64,000 nucleotides of DNA from Geomicrobium sp. JCM 19038 (GCF_000698125.1 NZ_BAXA01000013.1:48143-112142), one strand, 5' to 3'; shown: positions 27,462 through 36,785, counted from the stretch's first letter. Numbers and translations are program-made. Notes: generated from the sequence alone by a model not told the origin.

Positions 27462-28820
27462 CTACCGTGTACATTCTGTTAAGTTATAGTGTTTTAGCTT
27501 ATGATAAAAGCTCTTTCTACTCATGTTTAGCAATGTCATTGCTTTCGTTCGATTGTTATTACTGAGTTGTAACGCTTCAACAATTGCGGCTTTTTCAATT
27601 TCATCCATTTTTAAATACAATTCAATATTTGATAACGCCGTTTGACCGTTTGTATGTAACGACGACTCAAGCATATAGCTTGGAAGATGGGACTTTGATA
27701 TTCTTTCTCCATCGTTCGCCATAACAAATGCATATTCCAAAACATTGTGTAGTTCTCGTATATTGCCAGGCCAATTATAATTGATAAATAGTTGTTTAAC
27801 CTCTGCAGAGAGCGTTAACTGTTTATGAGTTCGCTCACTATAATCATTGATTAGATCGTTCGTTAAATCTAGTAAATCTACTTTCCGCTTTCGAAGTGGA
27901 GGTAGATGTATGGGGATCACGTGCAATCGATAAAATAAGTCTTCACGAAATTGCTTACTTTTGACCCGTTCTATTAAATCGACATTCGTAGCAGCTATAA
28001 TTCTCACATTTACTGGAATTGATTTGTCATCACCTATTCTCTGAATCTTTTGATCTTGTAGAACACGTAATAACTTCGCTTGCAATGAGAGTGGCATATC
28101 GCCTACTTCATCAAGGAATAGTGTTCCGCGATTTGCTAATTCGAATTTCCCTTTACGACCTTGACGCACAGCACCCGTGAAAGCTCCTTCTACGTAACCA
28201 AAAAACTCACTTTCAATAAGCGCCTCAGGTATACTTGCACAGTTCACTTTAATCAACGGGTGTTGATTTCTCGGGCTCAACTCATGCAAGAGATCTGCAG
28301 CCACTTCTTTCCCACTACCGCTTTCACCAGTAATTAAGACCGATGCATCTGATTGAGCCGCCCTCATCAATTTAAGATTCACTTCACGCTGTAAAGGCTC
28401 TTTTGAATCCATTTTCTGCAACAGAGAACTCGAGATTTGTTGCAGTTGACCACTTAAATAATGTGCGTAATCTTTCAGTTGATACAGTTCATCTTCAATT
28501 GCCCTCGTTGCAGTAGCATCTCTAAACACGGACATTGCACCAATTTTTTCACCCTCATCATTATAGACCGGCATTAGATTTGCTATAATTCTTACATTTG
28601 TCTGCTTAAAATTAAACGCTACATTAATCAGTTTTTTCTCAGAGTGCAGAACCTCTACGATTTTTGTATCTTTTTGGATGTCTTCTAGTTTCAGATCAAT
28701 GATATTCTTCTGTTTAATTCCTAATATCTCGTAATAAGACTCATTTGCATAAATGACTCGAGAATAACAATCTATAATAATAACCCCGTCATGCATTTGA
28801 TCCATAAAGGTTTTGTACAC
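27462..28820 (-). CDS. Sigma-54-dependent transcriptional activator (PAS-AAA+-Fis)
   Basis: 452 residues from a GTG start. An N-terminal PAS sensor (MDQMHDGVIIIDCYSRVIYANESYYEILG) is followed by the AAA+ domain: Walker A GESGSGKE, the sigma-54-contact loop GAFTGA intact, Walker B GTLFLDEVGDM and the arginine finger region REDLFYRL. The C-terminal Fis-type helix-turn-helix is NNNRTKAMTLLNMSRKSFYHKLK. GGGAGG lies seven bases before GTG 28820; the frame open to 28901 has no site. It lies head to tail with the HMG-CoA reductase operon, whose -24/-12 promoter and inverted repeats it should activate. The PAS domain may sense mevalonate or a breakdown product. Confidence 0.9.
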   Translation of the reverse strand: MYKTFMDQMHDGVIIIDCYSRVIYANESYYEILGIKQKNIIDLKLEDIQKDTKIVEVLHSEKKLINVAFNFKQTNVRIIANLMPVYNDEGEKIGAMSVFRDATATRAIEDELYQLKDYAHYLSGQLQQISSSLLQKMDSKEPLQREVNLKLMRAAQSDASVLITGESGSGKEVAADLLHELSPRNQHPLIKVNCASIPEALIESEFFGYVEGAFTGAVRQGRKGKFELANRGTLFLDEVGDMPLSLQAKLLRVLQDQKIQRIGDDKSIPVNVRIIAATNVDLIERVKSKQFREDLFYRLHVIPIHLPPLRKRKVDLLDLTNDLINDYSERTHKQLTLSAEVKQLFINYNWPGNIRELHNVLEYAFVMANDGERISKSHLPSYMLESSLHTNGQTALSNIELYLKMDEIEKAAIVEALQLSNNNRTKAMTLLNMSRKSFYHKLKHYNLTECTR

Positions 28821-28973
28821 AATGTAACCTCCCTGGCATTTTAGTAAAGACAAACATTCAAGTAAAGATGATAATAAGTTTATCATATTGGCTACTCTCA
28901 TTCGTCAGAAACCTCTATTGCTACGTTATTATGAAACTAAACCGTAATCACTGCTTTTTGGAAATGGCTTGGC

Positions 28974-29021
28974 AACACAAATCAGACACAGCAGGATGTA
29001 CTGCTGTGTCTGATTTGTGTT
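28974..29021. terminator. Long hairpin, probable terminator
   Basis: A 21-bp perfect stem (28974-28994 with 29001-29021) and a 6-base loop in the interval between the thioesterase and activator genes. There is little T-tract, so a role other than termination is possible. Confidence 0.6.
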
Positions 29022-29124
29022 AACTTCTAGACTTTTAACCGATGTACTCACTCTATGCAACCCTTTGAATCAATCATTCTGAATAATAATCGAACAGGTA
29101 CTACCATTAACTGATTACCTTACT

Positions 29125-29532
29125 TCACTGTTGCACAGGTTGAAAGCTCGTACGGATAAAGTCAGGAACCGTTCCTGAGACAATTGTCACAGGATCAACG
29201 TACACATACACGATTTCAGCAGTTAACAGTGGCTCAACTTCACGATCTTTCGTAATTACAAAGCTCACAGTCATACTTTTCGTTCCGATTTTCTCCATAC
29301 GACACCAGATCTCAAGACAATCATTGTACCTCGCAGATTGATGATAGTTTAACGTAGACTTCACTAACATGTAATCAAATTGAGCTGCTTCTTCCTCTGT
29401 TAATCGTTCTGCAAAATAGTCAGACACAGCAATATCAAGATACGTTAAGTAATGAGAGTTGTAGACGACTTTTTGACCATCCACTTCTGAATAACGAACC
29501 TTCAATCGATGCGAAAATTCAAAATCATTCAC
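29125..29532 (-). CDS. Acyl-CoA thioesterase (4HBT hot-dog family)
   Basis: 135 residues of the YbgC/4-hydroxybenzoyl-CoA thioesterase type. The active-site segment reads YSEVDGQKVVYNSHYLTYLD, where the usual Asp is present in VDGQ. LEIWCRMEKIGTKSMTVSF follows. It hydrolyses acyl-CoA thioesters; the chain is unknown. GTG 29532 is preceded by AGGAGGGG. It lies just downstream of an MFS carrier on the same strand and may form an operon with it. Confidence 0.8.
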   Translation of the reverse strand: MNDFEFSHRLKVRYSEVDGQKVVYNSHYLTYLDIAVSDYFAERLTEEEAAQFDYMLVKSTLNYHQSARYNDCLEIWCRMEKIGTKSMTVSFVITKDREVEPLLTAEIVYVYVDPVTIVSGTVPDFIRTSFQPVQQ

Positions 29533-29613
29533 TTATTACCCCTCCTGCCATCCTTCTTTTTATTTTCAACGAAATTCGCTTATTTTCCTTTTTTCGCAAA
29601 AACGTGTTGTGCC

Positions 29614-30886
29614 TTATGCAACACACTCTTCATGATGCAAATCTTTCTGTTTACGGATCATTAATACGAATAGACTTGCTAACAAACAAAAAACACCTGA
29701 AAGGAAAAACGCATACGTATACGAATTAAATACGCTATAAATTAATCCTCCACCGTAAGCCGCAGAAGCTGCACCCGCTTGATGAAAAGCAAAAATCCAC
29801 CCATAGACAATTCCAGTCTGCTTCACCCCAAATCGTTCTCTCGTTAAATTAATGGTCGGCGGAACGGTCGCAATCCAATCTAGCCCATAAAAGATTGTAA
29901 AAAGAGCAATAAGTACAACGTTTCCTTCCATCAATGCGAAAGGAAGAATGGCTAATGACACTCCTCGCAAGCTGTAATACCAGAACAATAGCCAACGGTT
30001 ATCAAAACGATCAGATAACCACCCTGATAATGTCGTACCGATTAAATTAAATACACCCATAAACGAGAGGATCGACGTCGCCGTCACTAAAGGAATCCCA
30101 AAACTAAGACAATAGGAAATAAAGTGCGTACCAATTAATCCATTCGTAGAAAACCCACAGATGAAGAAACTTAACGATAATAGCCAAAATACTCTCGATT
30201 TAACTGCTAGCCTTAACCCTCGAAACGCATCTGAGATGACTGGTTTCTTACCCGCACCCATCTCTTCACCTACACGGTTGTCTGCTCCATAAGGCGGAGT
30301 CCAACATCTTCTGGCTTGTTTTTCATAAATAAAAGGATGAGCAACAACATGACGCTACAAATCCCTATCATCAAGCCCATCGCTATCCGCCATGAATAAT
30401 TGCTAATGAGTACAGCGAGTAATGGCAATAAGATTAATTGACCGGTAGCAGTGCTCGCCGTTAAGATCCCAACAACAAGCCCTCTTCGCTTTTCAAACCA
30501 ATAATTTGCGACAAAGGGACTGATTACGGTTAAGAATAGACTCGCCCCTAACCCAATAATCACACCCCAAATGATAATTAAGTGCCAAGCTCTGTCATAA
30601 CGAGCGTAAGTATACTACCTGTTAACAACGTCAGCATAGAACCGATCATCATTCGCCTTAAACCGACACTTTCCAATAACGCTGCAATAAAAGGACCTGC
30701 AATGCCATATAAAAATAAGCTAACCCCAAACGCCAAGGCAATGGCGGAACGATCCCAACCGAAGTCACGTTGGAACGGTGTCATCAACACACCCGATGAA
30801 GCAATCGTGACACCCGCTGCAATAATTGAAAAGAACGTGATGGCTAGTATCACCCATCCGTAATGAAGGTTTCTCATAGGATACAA
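29614..30886 (-). pseudogene. MFS transporter, oxalate/formate antiporter-like (two frameshifts)
   Basis: About 424 residues and 12 helices when repaired. The N-terminus NLHYGWVILAITFFSII, FQRDFGWDRSAIALAF and the WFEKRRGLVVGI loop are typical of the monocarboxylate/oxalate-formate MFS branch. Two one-base losses split it in three: near 30588 (TELWHLIIIWGVIIGLG restored) and near 30294 (GLRPYGADNRVGEEMGAG restored). TTG 30886 follows AGGGTGA at normal spacing. It is divergent from a LysR gene, which is the likely regulator. It probably carries a short carboxylate. Confidence 0.8.
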
Positions 30887-31039
30887 ATCCGTTCACCCTT
30901 TTTGAGCGACAGAATCGAAGTTTTCATCATGCACCCCTCCTGTTTCAATCATACTCGCCTCTTAACCATTCGTTAAATTAAAGTTTATGATCGCTATCAT
31001 CATTTTTTCTGATACTATGAAACATAAAGAGGTGAGTAC

Positions 31040-31939
31040 ATGGATATTAAGCATTTAGTTACCTTTCTAAAAGTCATAGAAACCGGGAGTTTTACTCGAG
31101 CAGCAGAACTGTTAGGATACACACAATCGAGTGTTACGGCACACATTCAAACCATCGAAGAACATTTAAACGCCCCACTCTTTGATCGATTGGGTCGTAA
31201 AATCCATTTGACCGATGCCGGAAAAGAAGCACTCCCGCATATTAAAAATGTGCTTGAACACTACAAACGCCTTGAAAGTATCGGAAGTGACAAAACCACC
31301 ATTAAAGGCGAATTAAAAATTACAGCTACAGAATCCATTACCTTATATCGCCTCGAACCCATTCTTAGTGCCTTTAAGGAACAACATCCAGATGTGAAAC
31401 TAACGCTAAGCAATGCAACATGTAGCATGAATAAATCTGCCGTTCTAGACGGCGATACCGATCTTGCTTTCGTTTTACTGCCTATCGTTGAAGAAGCCGA
31501 CCTTATTTCACACACCTTGACACGAGAAAATATCGCCGTTGTCGGTAACCGCCGAATTTCAGATGATGTACTTCATCCTAATCAATCGCTTCAAGAAAGT
31601 ATCCTGTTAAATGAAAACACCTGTAGTTACCGAAGTATTTTTGAGCAATCGTTAAAAGAACAGAACATCACACCTCTTCAATCTATGGAGTTGTGGAGTG
31701 TTGAAGCACTTAAACGTTGTGCAATCAGTGGCTTAGGCATAACTTGTTTACCAGAAATGACGGTTGAAACGGAGCTTGAAACTGGCACATTAAAAAGGAT
31801 TCCCTTTCATATGGAACCTACATTGTATTCCCAGTTAATCTACAGAAAAGATAAATGGCTCTCCCCCGCAATCACGGCCTTTATTGATATTGTGTTAGAG
31901 CAACCATTCGTCCAACAAACAAAAATAAGCTTCGATTGA
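31040..31939 (+). CDS. LysR-family transcriptional regulator
   Basis: 299 residues. The helix-turn-helix is LVTFLKVIETGSFTRAAELLGYTQSSVTAHIQTIE and the effector domain starts near residue 90 (GELKITATESITLYRLEPIL). The length is normal. It is divergent from the MFS transporter gene, with about 150 bp between, so it probably regulates that transporter and the thioesterase. AGAGGTGAG precedes the ATG. A strong terminator follows. Confidence 0.9.
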   Translation: MDIKHLVTFLKVIETGSFTRAAELLGYTQSSVTAHIQTIEEHLNAPLFDRLGRKIHLTDAGKEALPHIKNVLEHYKRLESIGSDKTTIKGELKITATESITLYRLEPILSAFKEQHPDVKLTLSNATCSMNKSAVLDGDTDLAFVLLPIVEEADLISHTLTRENIAVVGNRRISDDVLHPNQSLQESILLNENTCSYRSIFEQSLKEQNITPLQSMELWSVEALKRCAISGLGITCLPEMTVETELETGTLKRIPFHMEPTLYSQLIYRKDKWLSPAITAFIDIVLEQPFVQQTKISFD

Positions 31940-31960
31940 TCAGCTCAATCGAAGCTTATT
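31924..31960. terminator. Bidirectional terminator
   Basis: A 16-bp perfect stem (AATAAGCTTCGATTGA and complement) with a 5-base loop overlaps the LysR 3' end. Confidence 0.9.
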
Positions 31961-31969
31961 CCTATACTT

Positions 31970-32239
31970 CTACAATGTTATGAAAGTAGCAACTGCGGAC
32001 CCTACAGCAATGAGAACAAGCAAAGTCAAAACAATCGGTTTACCAATCGAGAACTTGTTATAGATAAAGACACTTGGACAAATGATAATAAGAACTGCCA
32101 AAGCAAACCCTATACCCTCAACCATATAGAGAGTGTCATAATAATTGTTGTGAATTAAAAAATACAGTCCTGCTCCAACGAGTAATAACAACCCGTAAGA
32201 GTAGACAACCATAGTATTCATTTTTGCTTCTTGATTCAT
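31970..32239 (-). CDS. Small three-helix membrane protein
   Basis: 89 residues with three hydrophobic helices (VVYSYGLLLLVGAGLYFLI, IGFALAVLIIICPSVFIY, IVLTLLVLIAVGSAVATFI). It starts five bases after the stop of the sigma-54 activator gene, so the two are co-transcribed and perhaps coupled. I do not recognise the family. It may belong to the AtuA-linked transport system or be unrelated. Confidence 0.65.
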   Translation of the reverse strand: MNQEAKMNTMVVYSYGLLLLVGAGLYFLIHNNYYDTLYMVEGIGFALAVLIIICPSVFIYNKFSIGKPIVLTLLVLIAVGSAVATFITL

Positions 32240-32243
32240 GTAA

Positions 32244-33599
32244 TCATCCTTTATTATTTCTCTTTAATTTATTGTACAACGTCGCAACAGAGATTTCTAA
32301 TTTTTGAGCTGCTCGTTGCTTACCAGAATACGAGTCTTCAAATTGTTCCAACACTTGCTCAATATACTTTTGTTCTGCAATCTGAACATAGTCAGCTAAA
32401 GATGAGTCGGTGTGAATTTGAGAAGAGGGATTAACAGTTTGCTTTTGTGTACGAACAGTTTCAGGGAGGTGGTTTACTTCGAGCTCGTGAGTTGTCATCA
32501 TACTTAATGCATAATATAGAGCATTCTTCAATTCTCGAACATTCCCAGGCCAAGCATTAGAAGAGAGTGCGGTCATCGCTTCTCTGGATACAACCACTTT
32601 AAGATCATTAATTGTATAATTTTTGGAGATATGCTCAACTAGTTCAGGCAAATCTTCCTTACGATCCCTTAATGAAGGAACCTTTAAGTGAATTACACAT
32701 AGTCGATAATACAGATCTTCACGAAACAGACCTTTTTGAACACGCTCATATAAGTTTTGATTAGTCGCAGCAATAATTCTCACATCAACTTCGGTTTCTT
32801 TTACTCCTCCTACTTTGCGAATCTTCCCTTCCTGTAACGCTCGAAGTAATTTCACTTGTAGCTCTAAAGGCATTTCTCCAACTTCATCAAGAAACAAGGT
32901 TCCTTCATGTGCCGCCTGAAATAACCCTGATTTCCCCATTTTGTTCGCATGAGTAAATGCCCCTGTTTCGTAACCAAATAGTTCACTTTCCATTAATTCT
33001 TTAGGAAAAGCTGCACAATTCACTGGTATAAACGCACGACTTCTGCGCTCACTCGCTTGATGTATTGCTTGTGCAAACATTTCTTTTCCTGAACCACTTT
33101 CACCAGTTAATAGTACTGGAAATGTTACATTTGAAGCTTTTTTAGCAACTTCAACTGTCCCTTTTAATCCTCCTTGATTACCTATGATATTCTCAAACGT
33201 ATAATTGCTACGGTAGTTAGAGTGAAGCACTTCCTCAAGTTGCTGTATGCGTTGTTTTTGAACATTAAGTTGATCTAATAATCCAACAACTTCTTCCTTT
33301 CCTTTACATACAGACACGGCTCCAATAACTTTCCCGTCTTCAAAGATTGGTGCCATATCTACGACATACTCTCTCCCTTGTAATTTCCGATACACACCTG
33401 TACGTTTTTTTCCGTCAATTAGTGTTTGCACAAGCTGTGCATTAGGTCTGACAGTGCTAAGTGGTCGACCTAGAATCTCTTTTTGCTCAACCCCAGTTAT
33501 CAGGGTATATTCAGTATTTATTTTAACGACAATTCCTTTTTCATTAATAACAAGAACGCCATCTTGAATTGATTCAATTATGTGATCTTCTAACAACAT
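32244..33599 (-). CDS. Sigma-54-dependent activator with an altered GAFTHA loop
   Basis: 451 residues: an N-terminal PAS domain (LLEDHIIESIQDGVLVINEKGIVV), a short coiled coil (LLDQLNVQKQRIQQLEEVLH), an AAA+ domain with GESGSGKE and GTLFLDEVGEM, and a Fis-type helix-turn-helix (GKQRAAQKLEISVATLYNKLK). The loop that contacts sigma-54 reads GAFTHA instead of GAFTGA, a change at a nearly invariant residue. AGGAGGTC precedes the ATG. It is divergent from the AtuA operon, which has a clean -24/-12 promoter, so it is the likely activator despite the change. Confidence 0.9.
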   Translation of the reverse strand: MLLEDHIIESIQDGVLVINEKGIVVKINTEYTLITGVEQKEILGRPLSTVRPNAQLVQTLIDGKKRTGVYRKLQGREYVVDMAPIFEDGKVIGAVSVCKGKEEVVGLLDQLNVQKQRIQQLEEVLHSNYRSNYTFENIIGNQGGLKGTVEVAKKASNVTFPVLLTGESGSGKEMFAQAIHQASERRSRAFIPVNCAAFPKELMESELFGYETGAFTHANKMGKSGLFQAAHEGTLFLDEVGEMPLELQVKLLRALQEGKIRKVGGVKETEVDVRIIAATNQNLYERVQKGLFREDLYYRLCVIHLKVPSLRDRKEDLPELVEHISKNYTINDLKVVVSREAMTALSSNAWPGNVRELKNALYYALSMMTTHELEVNHLPETVRTQKQTVNPSSQIHTDSSLADYVQIAEQKYIEQVLEQFEDSYSGKQRAAQKLEISVATLYNKLKRNNKG

Positions 33600-33690
33600 T
33601 AGACCTCCTCGATTTTAGAATAGTGTATCAACAATTATCACTTCACACCACTCCTCTAATTTCTTAGAACTTGAATCTAATAACTTAGAA

Positions 33691-33710
33691 ATATACGGAT
33701 AAACGTATAT
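33691..33710. promoter_or_regulatory. Upstream activator inverted repeat of the AtuA operon
   Basis: ATATACG-N6-CGTATAT is a perfect 7-bp inverted repeat 20 bp upstream of the -24 element and between the divergent activator and AtuA genes. Confidence 0.55.
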
Positions 33711-33729
33711 TGTTTCTGTTCTTTTACAT

Positions 33730-33744
33730 TGGCATAGTAATTGC
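33730..33744 (+). promoter_or_regulatory. Sigma-54 (-24/-12) promoter of the AtuA operon
   Basis: TGGCAT-AGTAA-TTGC has the exact GG/GC spacing of sigma-54 promoters and is close to the full consensus. It lies about 38 bp before the start codon of the AtuA-like gene. Confidence 0.85.
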
Positions 33745-33781
33745 AAGTTAATACATTGACATTCATTGAGAGGTGAACATA

Positions 33782-35104
33782 ATGAAATCGATTCGCATTG
33801 GAACTGGTGCTGGGTTTGCAGGAGACAGAATTGACAACGCTGTCAACTTAGCTCTACACGGAGATATTGATTACTTAATTCTAGAAGGGCTCGCAGAACG
33901 AACAACAATTCAAGCACACTTAGAGCGATTAAGTGATCCACAAAAGGGATATGGTCAGTTCCTAGAAGAACGAATGAAAACTTTATTACCTATTTGCAAG
34001 GAAAAGAACATTACCATTATTACAAACCTAGGTGCCGCTAATCCTAATCAAGCAGCAAAAATCACTGAAGAAATCGCAGAAACATTAAATCTACAAATCT
34101 CAATTTCTATCGTTACACAACCATTGCTAAGAAATGTCGTCCAGAACTACAATCCTACTCTTTGGGAAACGAATGAACCACTCTCTATGAGTCGCAATGA
34201 GTTTATTTCTGCTGATGCGTATTTAGGTGCTGAAGAGATGCTTCCAGCTCTTCATAATCGACCAGATGTTGTCATCACAGGAAGAGTCGCGGACCCGTCC
34301 CTTTTTCTAGCACCTATGATTCATGAGTTTAATTGGAAACTAGATGATTGGGACCTTCTCGGTAAAGGTACGGTAATCGGTCATTTACTAGAGTGTGGTG
34401 CTCAAGTTACCGGTGGGTACTTTGCCGACGGGGTGACGAAACAAGTCAACCAACTTGCTACAGTAGGGATGCCAATTGCGGAAATCTCTAGTAATGGCGA
34501 AGCAACGATTAGCAAAACACCTAATTCTGGAGGAGAAGTATCCATTCGCACATGCAAAGAGCAACTGCTCTATGAAGTTATGGATCCAGCTACCTATCTT
34601 ACTCCCGACGTATGTGCTGACTTTAGCCAAGTCACCTTTACAGAAGTTGCAAAAGACATCATAAAAGTGGACGGTGCGACAGGAAGAAAACGCCCCGATG
34701 ATTTTAAGCTAACCATTGGCATTGACCAAGGATTTATTGGAGAAGCAATGATTAATTATGTTGGTTATGCTGCCTTTGAACGGGCGAAACTTGCAAAATC
34801 CATTGTTGTTGAACGGTTATTAGCTCATGGCTTAGAAACAAATGCAATCCATACGGAATTACTTGGTGCTTATCAAACGACTCACCCATCTGAAGTTCTA
34901 CTGCGTGTAGCTGTAAAGAGTCCCAATTATGACACTGTAGGTCTCGTCGGTTATGAGGTGGAGGCACTTTGGTTAAACGGTCCAGGAGGACCAGGAGGAG
35001 TTAGAAAGTCTATTAGACCGGTCTTATCTGCTTATTCAGCAACAATTCCTAGGTCATTAATTACTAATCTAAGAGAGGACGATGAACATGATACCACTTT
35101 ATAA
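33782..35104 (+). CDS. AtuA family protein (DUF1446)
   Basis: 440 residues of the DUF1446/AtuA family, named after the acyclic terpene utilisation cluster of Pseudomonas; its reaction is not established. Visible signatures are SIRIGTGAGFAGDRIDNAV at the start, DYLILEGLAERT, NLGAANPNQAA, PDVVITGRVADPSLFLAP and LLECGAQVTGGYFADG. The start is ATG 33782 behind GAGAGGTGA. It is the first gene of a sigma-54-controlled operon with a small AtuA-like protein and a citrate-type carrier, so it probably acts on an imported hydroxy- or polycarboxylic acid or its CoA ester (inference). Confidence 0.85.
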   Translation: MKSIRIGTGAGFAGDRIDNAVNLALHGDIDYLILEGLAERTTIQAHLERLSDPQKGYGQFLEERMKTLLPICKEKNITIITNLGAANPNQAAKITEEIAETLNLQISISIVTQPLLRNVVQNYNPTLWETNEPLSMSRNEFISADAYLGAEEMLPALHNRPDVVITGRVADPSLFLAPMIHEFNWKLDDWDLLGKGTVIGHLLECGAQVTGGYFADGVTKQVNQLATVGMPIAEISSNGEATISKTPNSGGEVSIRTCKEQLLYEVMDPATYLTPDVCADFSQVTFTEVAKDIIKVDGATGRKRPDDFKLTIGIDQGFIGEAMINYVGYAAFERAKLAKSIVVERLLAHGLETNAIHTELLGAYQTTHPSEVLLRVAVKSPNYDTVGLVGYEVEALWLNGPGGPGGVRKSIRPVLSAYSATIPRSLITNLREDDEHDTTL

Positions 35105-35396
35105 ACTTGCTCATGCCAGAGCTGGGGATAAAGGTGAACATACAACAATTAGCATTTTTGCTTATGATGATCAAGATTATCCTATTTTAGTAGAACAATT
35201 AACTACGCAAGCCGTTTCAACTTTTTTCGCAGATTTACATGTTCAAGATGTTGAGCGCTATACTCTTCCAAATTTATCGTGCGTCCATTTTGTCTTGTAT
35301 GGTACCCGACCAGGTGGCGTCTCGTCAGCACTAACTTTTGATGCTCATGGGAAATCGTTGTCTTGGAGAATGTTAGATTTTGAACTCAAGAACTAA
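35088..35396 (+). CDS. Small AtuA-like companion protein
   Basis: 102 residues with LYKLAHARAGDKGEHTTISIFAY near the start and LSCVHFVLYGTRPGGVSSALTFDAHGKSLSWRMLDFEL at the end. This is the small domain that in many organisms is fused to the C-terminus of AtuA/DUF1446 proteins. It overlaps the AtuA gene by 17 bases, so the two are made together and probably form a complex. ATG 35088 is preferred because AGAGG lies nine bases upstream. Confidence 0.8.
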   Translation: MIPLYKLAHARAGDKGEHTTISIFAYDDQDYPILVEQLTTQAVSTFFADLHVQDVERYTLPNLSCVHFVLYGTRPGGVSSALTFDAHGKSLSWRMLDFELKN

Positions 35397-35404
35397 CCAT
35401 AAAA

Positions 35405-35418
35405 TGAAAGCGCTTTAA
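35405..35418 (+). promoter_or_regulatory. Possible cre site
   Basis: TGAAAGCGCTTTAA matches the cre consensus except at the penultimate base. It lies between the small AtuA-like gene and the carrier gene. Confidence 0.4.
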
Positions 35419-35438
35419 TCAAGTTAGGGGGAAAAACT

Positions 35439-36734
35439 GTGCTAGCTATTTTAGGCTTTTTAACGATTGCGATTTTCTTATACGCTATTCTGTCCAAACG
35501 TTTATCCGTCATCGTTGCTTTAGTACTTATACCGATAATCTTCGGAATCATCGGTGGGTTTGGACTCGAGCTGGGAGAATTTATGTTGGAAGGATTACAA
35601 TTGGTCGCTCCAACTGGTGTGATGCTTGGATTTGCAATTCTTTATTTTGGAGTTTTAAGCAATGCTGGAATGTTTGATCCGATACTTTCTCGGATCTTAA
35701 AAGTCGTGAAAGGCGATCCATTAAAAGTTGTCATTGGAACGTTACTTTTTGCAATGATTGCCCAATTAGACGGTTCTGGGGCTTCTACTTTCCTCATCGT
35801 TATCCCTGCACTGTTGCCTCTGTATGATCGATTAGGGATGAGTAGAATTGTTCTTGCAGGTATGGTCGGTCTTGGAGCAGGATTTATGAATATTATGCCT
35901 TGGGGAGGTCCAACAGCTAGGGCAGGAACTGCTATAGGGATTGACCCAGGCGAAGTATTTATTCCTTTATTGCCTTCGATGGGGGTGGGATTTTTATGGT
36001 TATTATTTGTCGCTTACTGGGTTGGGAAAAAGGAACAAAAACGATTAGGTATTCAAGACTATGAGTACGACCTACAAACAGAAATGAGCGAAGAGGAACG
36101 CGGAATGCGACGCCCAAAATTATTCATTCCAAATGTTCTTCTTACTATACTCACACTCACTACGCTCGTCATGCAGTGGCTTCCCTTACCGATTGTATTT
36201 ATCGTTGCTTTTGTAATTGCTTTGATGCTGAATTATCCAAAACCGGATCAACAGATGGATCAAATTCAGCTACAAGCCAGGGGAGCTATTCCAGTGCTAG
36301 CAATTATTTTTGCAGCTGGTATATTTACTGGTATTCTTACCGGCACAGGAATGATTGACGCCATGGCACTAGCTTTAGTTAGCACAGTTCCAGAAGGCAT
36401 TGGTGGTTCGATGCCTGCTTTAGTTGCCTTAATCAGCGTTCCGCTTAGTCTAGTCTTCAATCCAGATGCTTACTACTTTGGGGTAATGCCCATTTTAGCT
36501 CAATCTGCTGAAATGTATGGCGTACCCGCTATTGAAATTGCACAAGCATCAGTACTCGGCCAAATGACTGTCGGCTTTCCTTTAAGTCCACTAACCGCTT
36601 CTACATTTTTACTAATCGGATTGGCAAAAGTAGAGCTAGCAGACCACCAAAGATTTATGTTTAAATGGGCCTTTCTTACAACCATTGTAATGGCCATCTT
36701 TGCAATCCTAACTGGAGTTATTTCTGCTTGGTAA
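35439..36734 (+). CDS. CitMHS-family carrier (citrate-metal:H+ symporter type)
   Basis: 431 residues with 11-12 hydrophobic helices. Family segments include GFAILYFGVLSNAGMFDPIL, AQLDGSGASTFLIVIPALLP, NIMPWGGPTARAGTA and SLVFNPDAYYFGVMPIL. CitMHS carriers import citrate or similar acids as metal complexes with protons. GTG 35439 follows AGGGGGA. Its place as third gene of the AtuA operon suggests that it imports the acid that AtuA processes. A strong terminator follows. Confidence 0.85.
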   Translation: MLAILGFLTIAIFLYAILSKRLSVIVALVLIPIIFGIIGGFGLELGEFMLEGLQLVAPTGVMLGFAILYFGVLSNAGMFDPILSRILKVVKGDPLKVVIGTLLFAMIAQLDGSGASTFLIVIPALLPLYDRLGMSRIVLAGMVGLGAGFMNIMPWGGPTARAGTAIGIDPGEVFIPLLPSMGVGFLWLLFVAYWVGKKEQKRLGIQDYEYDLQTEMSEEERGMRRPKLFIPNVLLTILTLTTLVMQWLPLPIVFIVAFVIALMLNYPKPDQQMDQIQLQARGAIPVLAIIFAAGIFTGILTGTGMIDAMALALVSTVPEGIGGSMPALVALISVPLSLVFNPDAYYFGVMPILAQSAEMYGVPAIEIAQASVLGQMTVGFPLSPLTASTFLLIGLAKVELADHQRFMFKWAFLTTIVMAIFAILTGVISAW

Positions 36735-36744
36735 ACAAGTGGTT

Positions 36745-36785
36745 AGAAACAGCATTCCTGCATTTACTTTTGGAATGCTGTTTCT
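36745..36785. terminator. Terminator of the AtuA operon
   Basis: A 14-bp perfect stem (AGAAACAGCATTCC and complement) with a 13-base loop, between convergent genes. Confidence 0.85.

Noticed and set aside
33782..36734. True acyclic terpene (citronellol/geraniol) pathway
   Set aside because: Only the AtuA-type protein and its small partner are present; geranyl-CoA carboxylase and the other atu genes are absent from the window.
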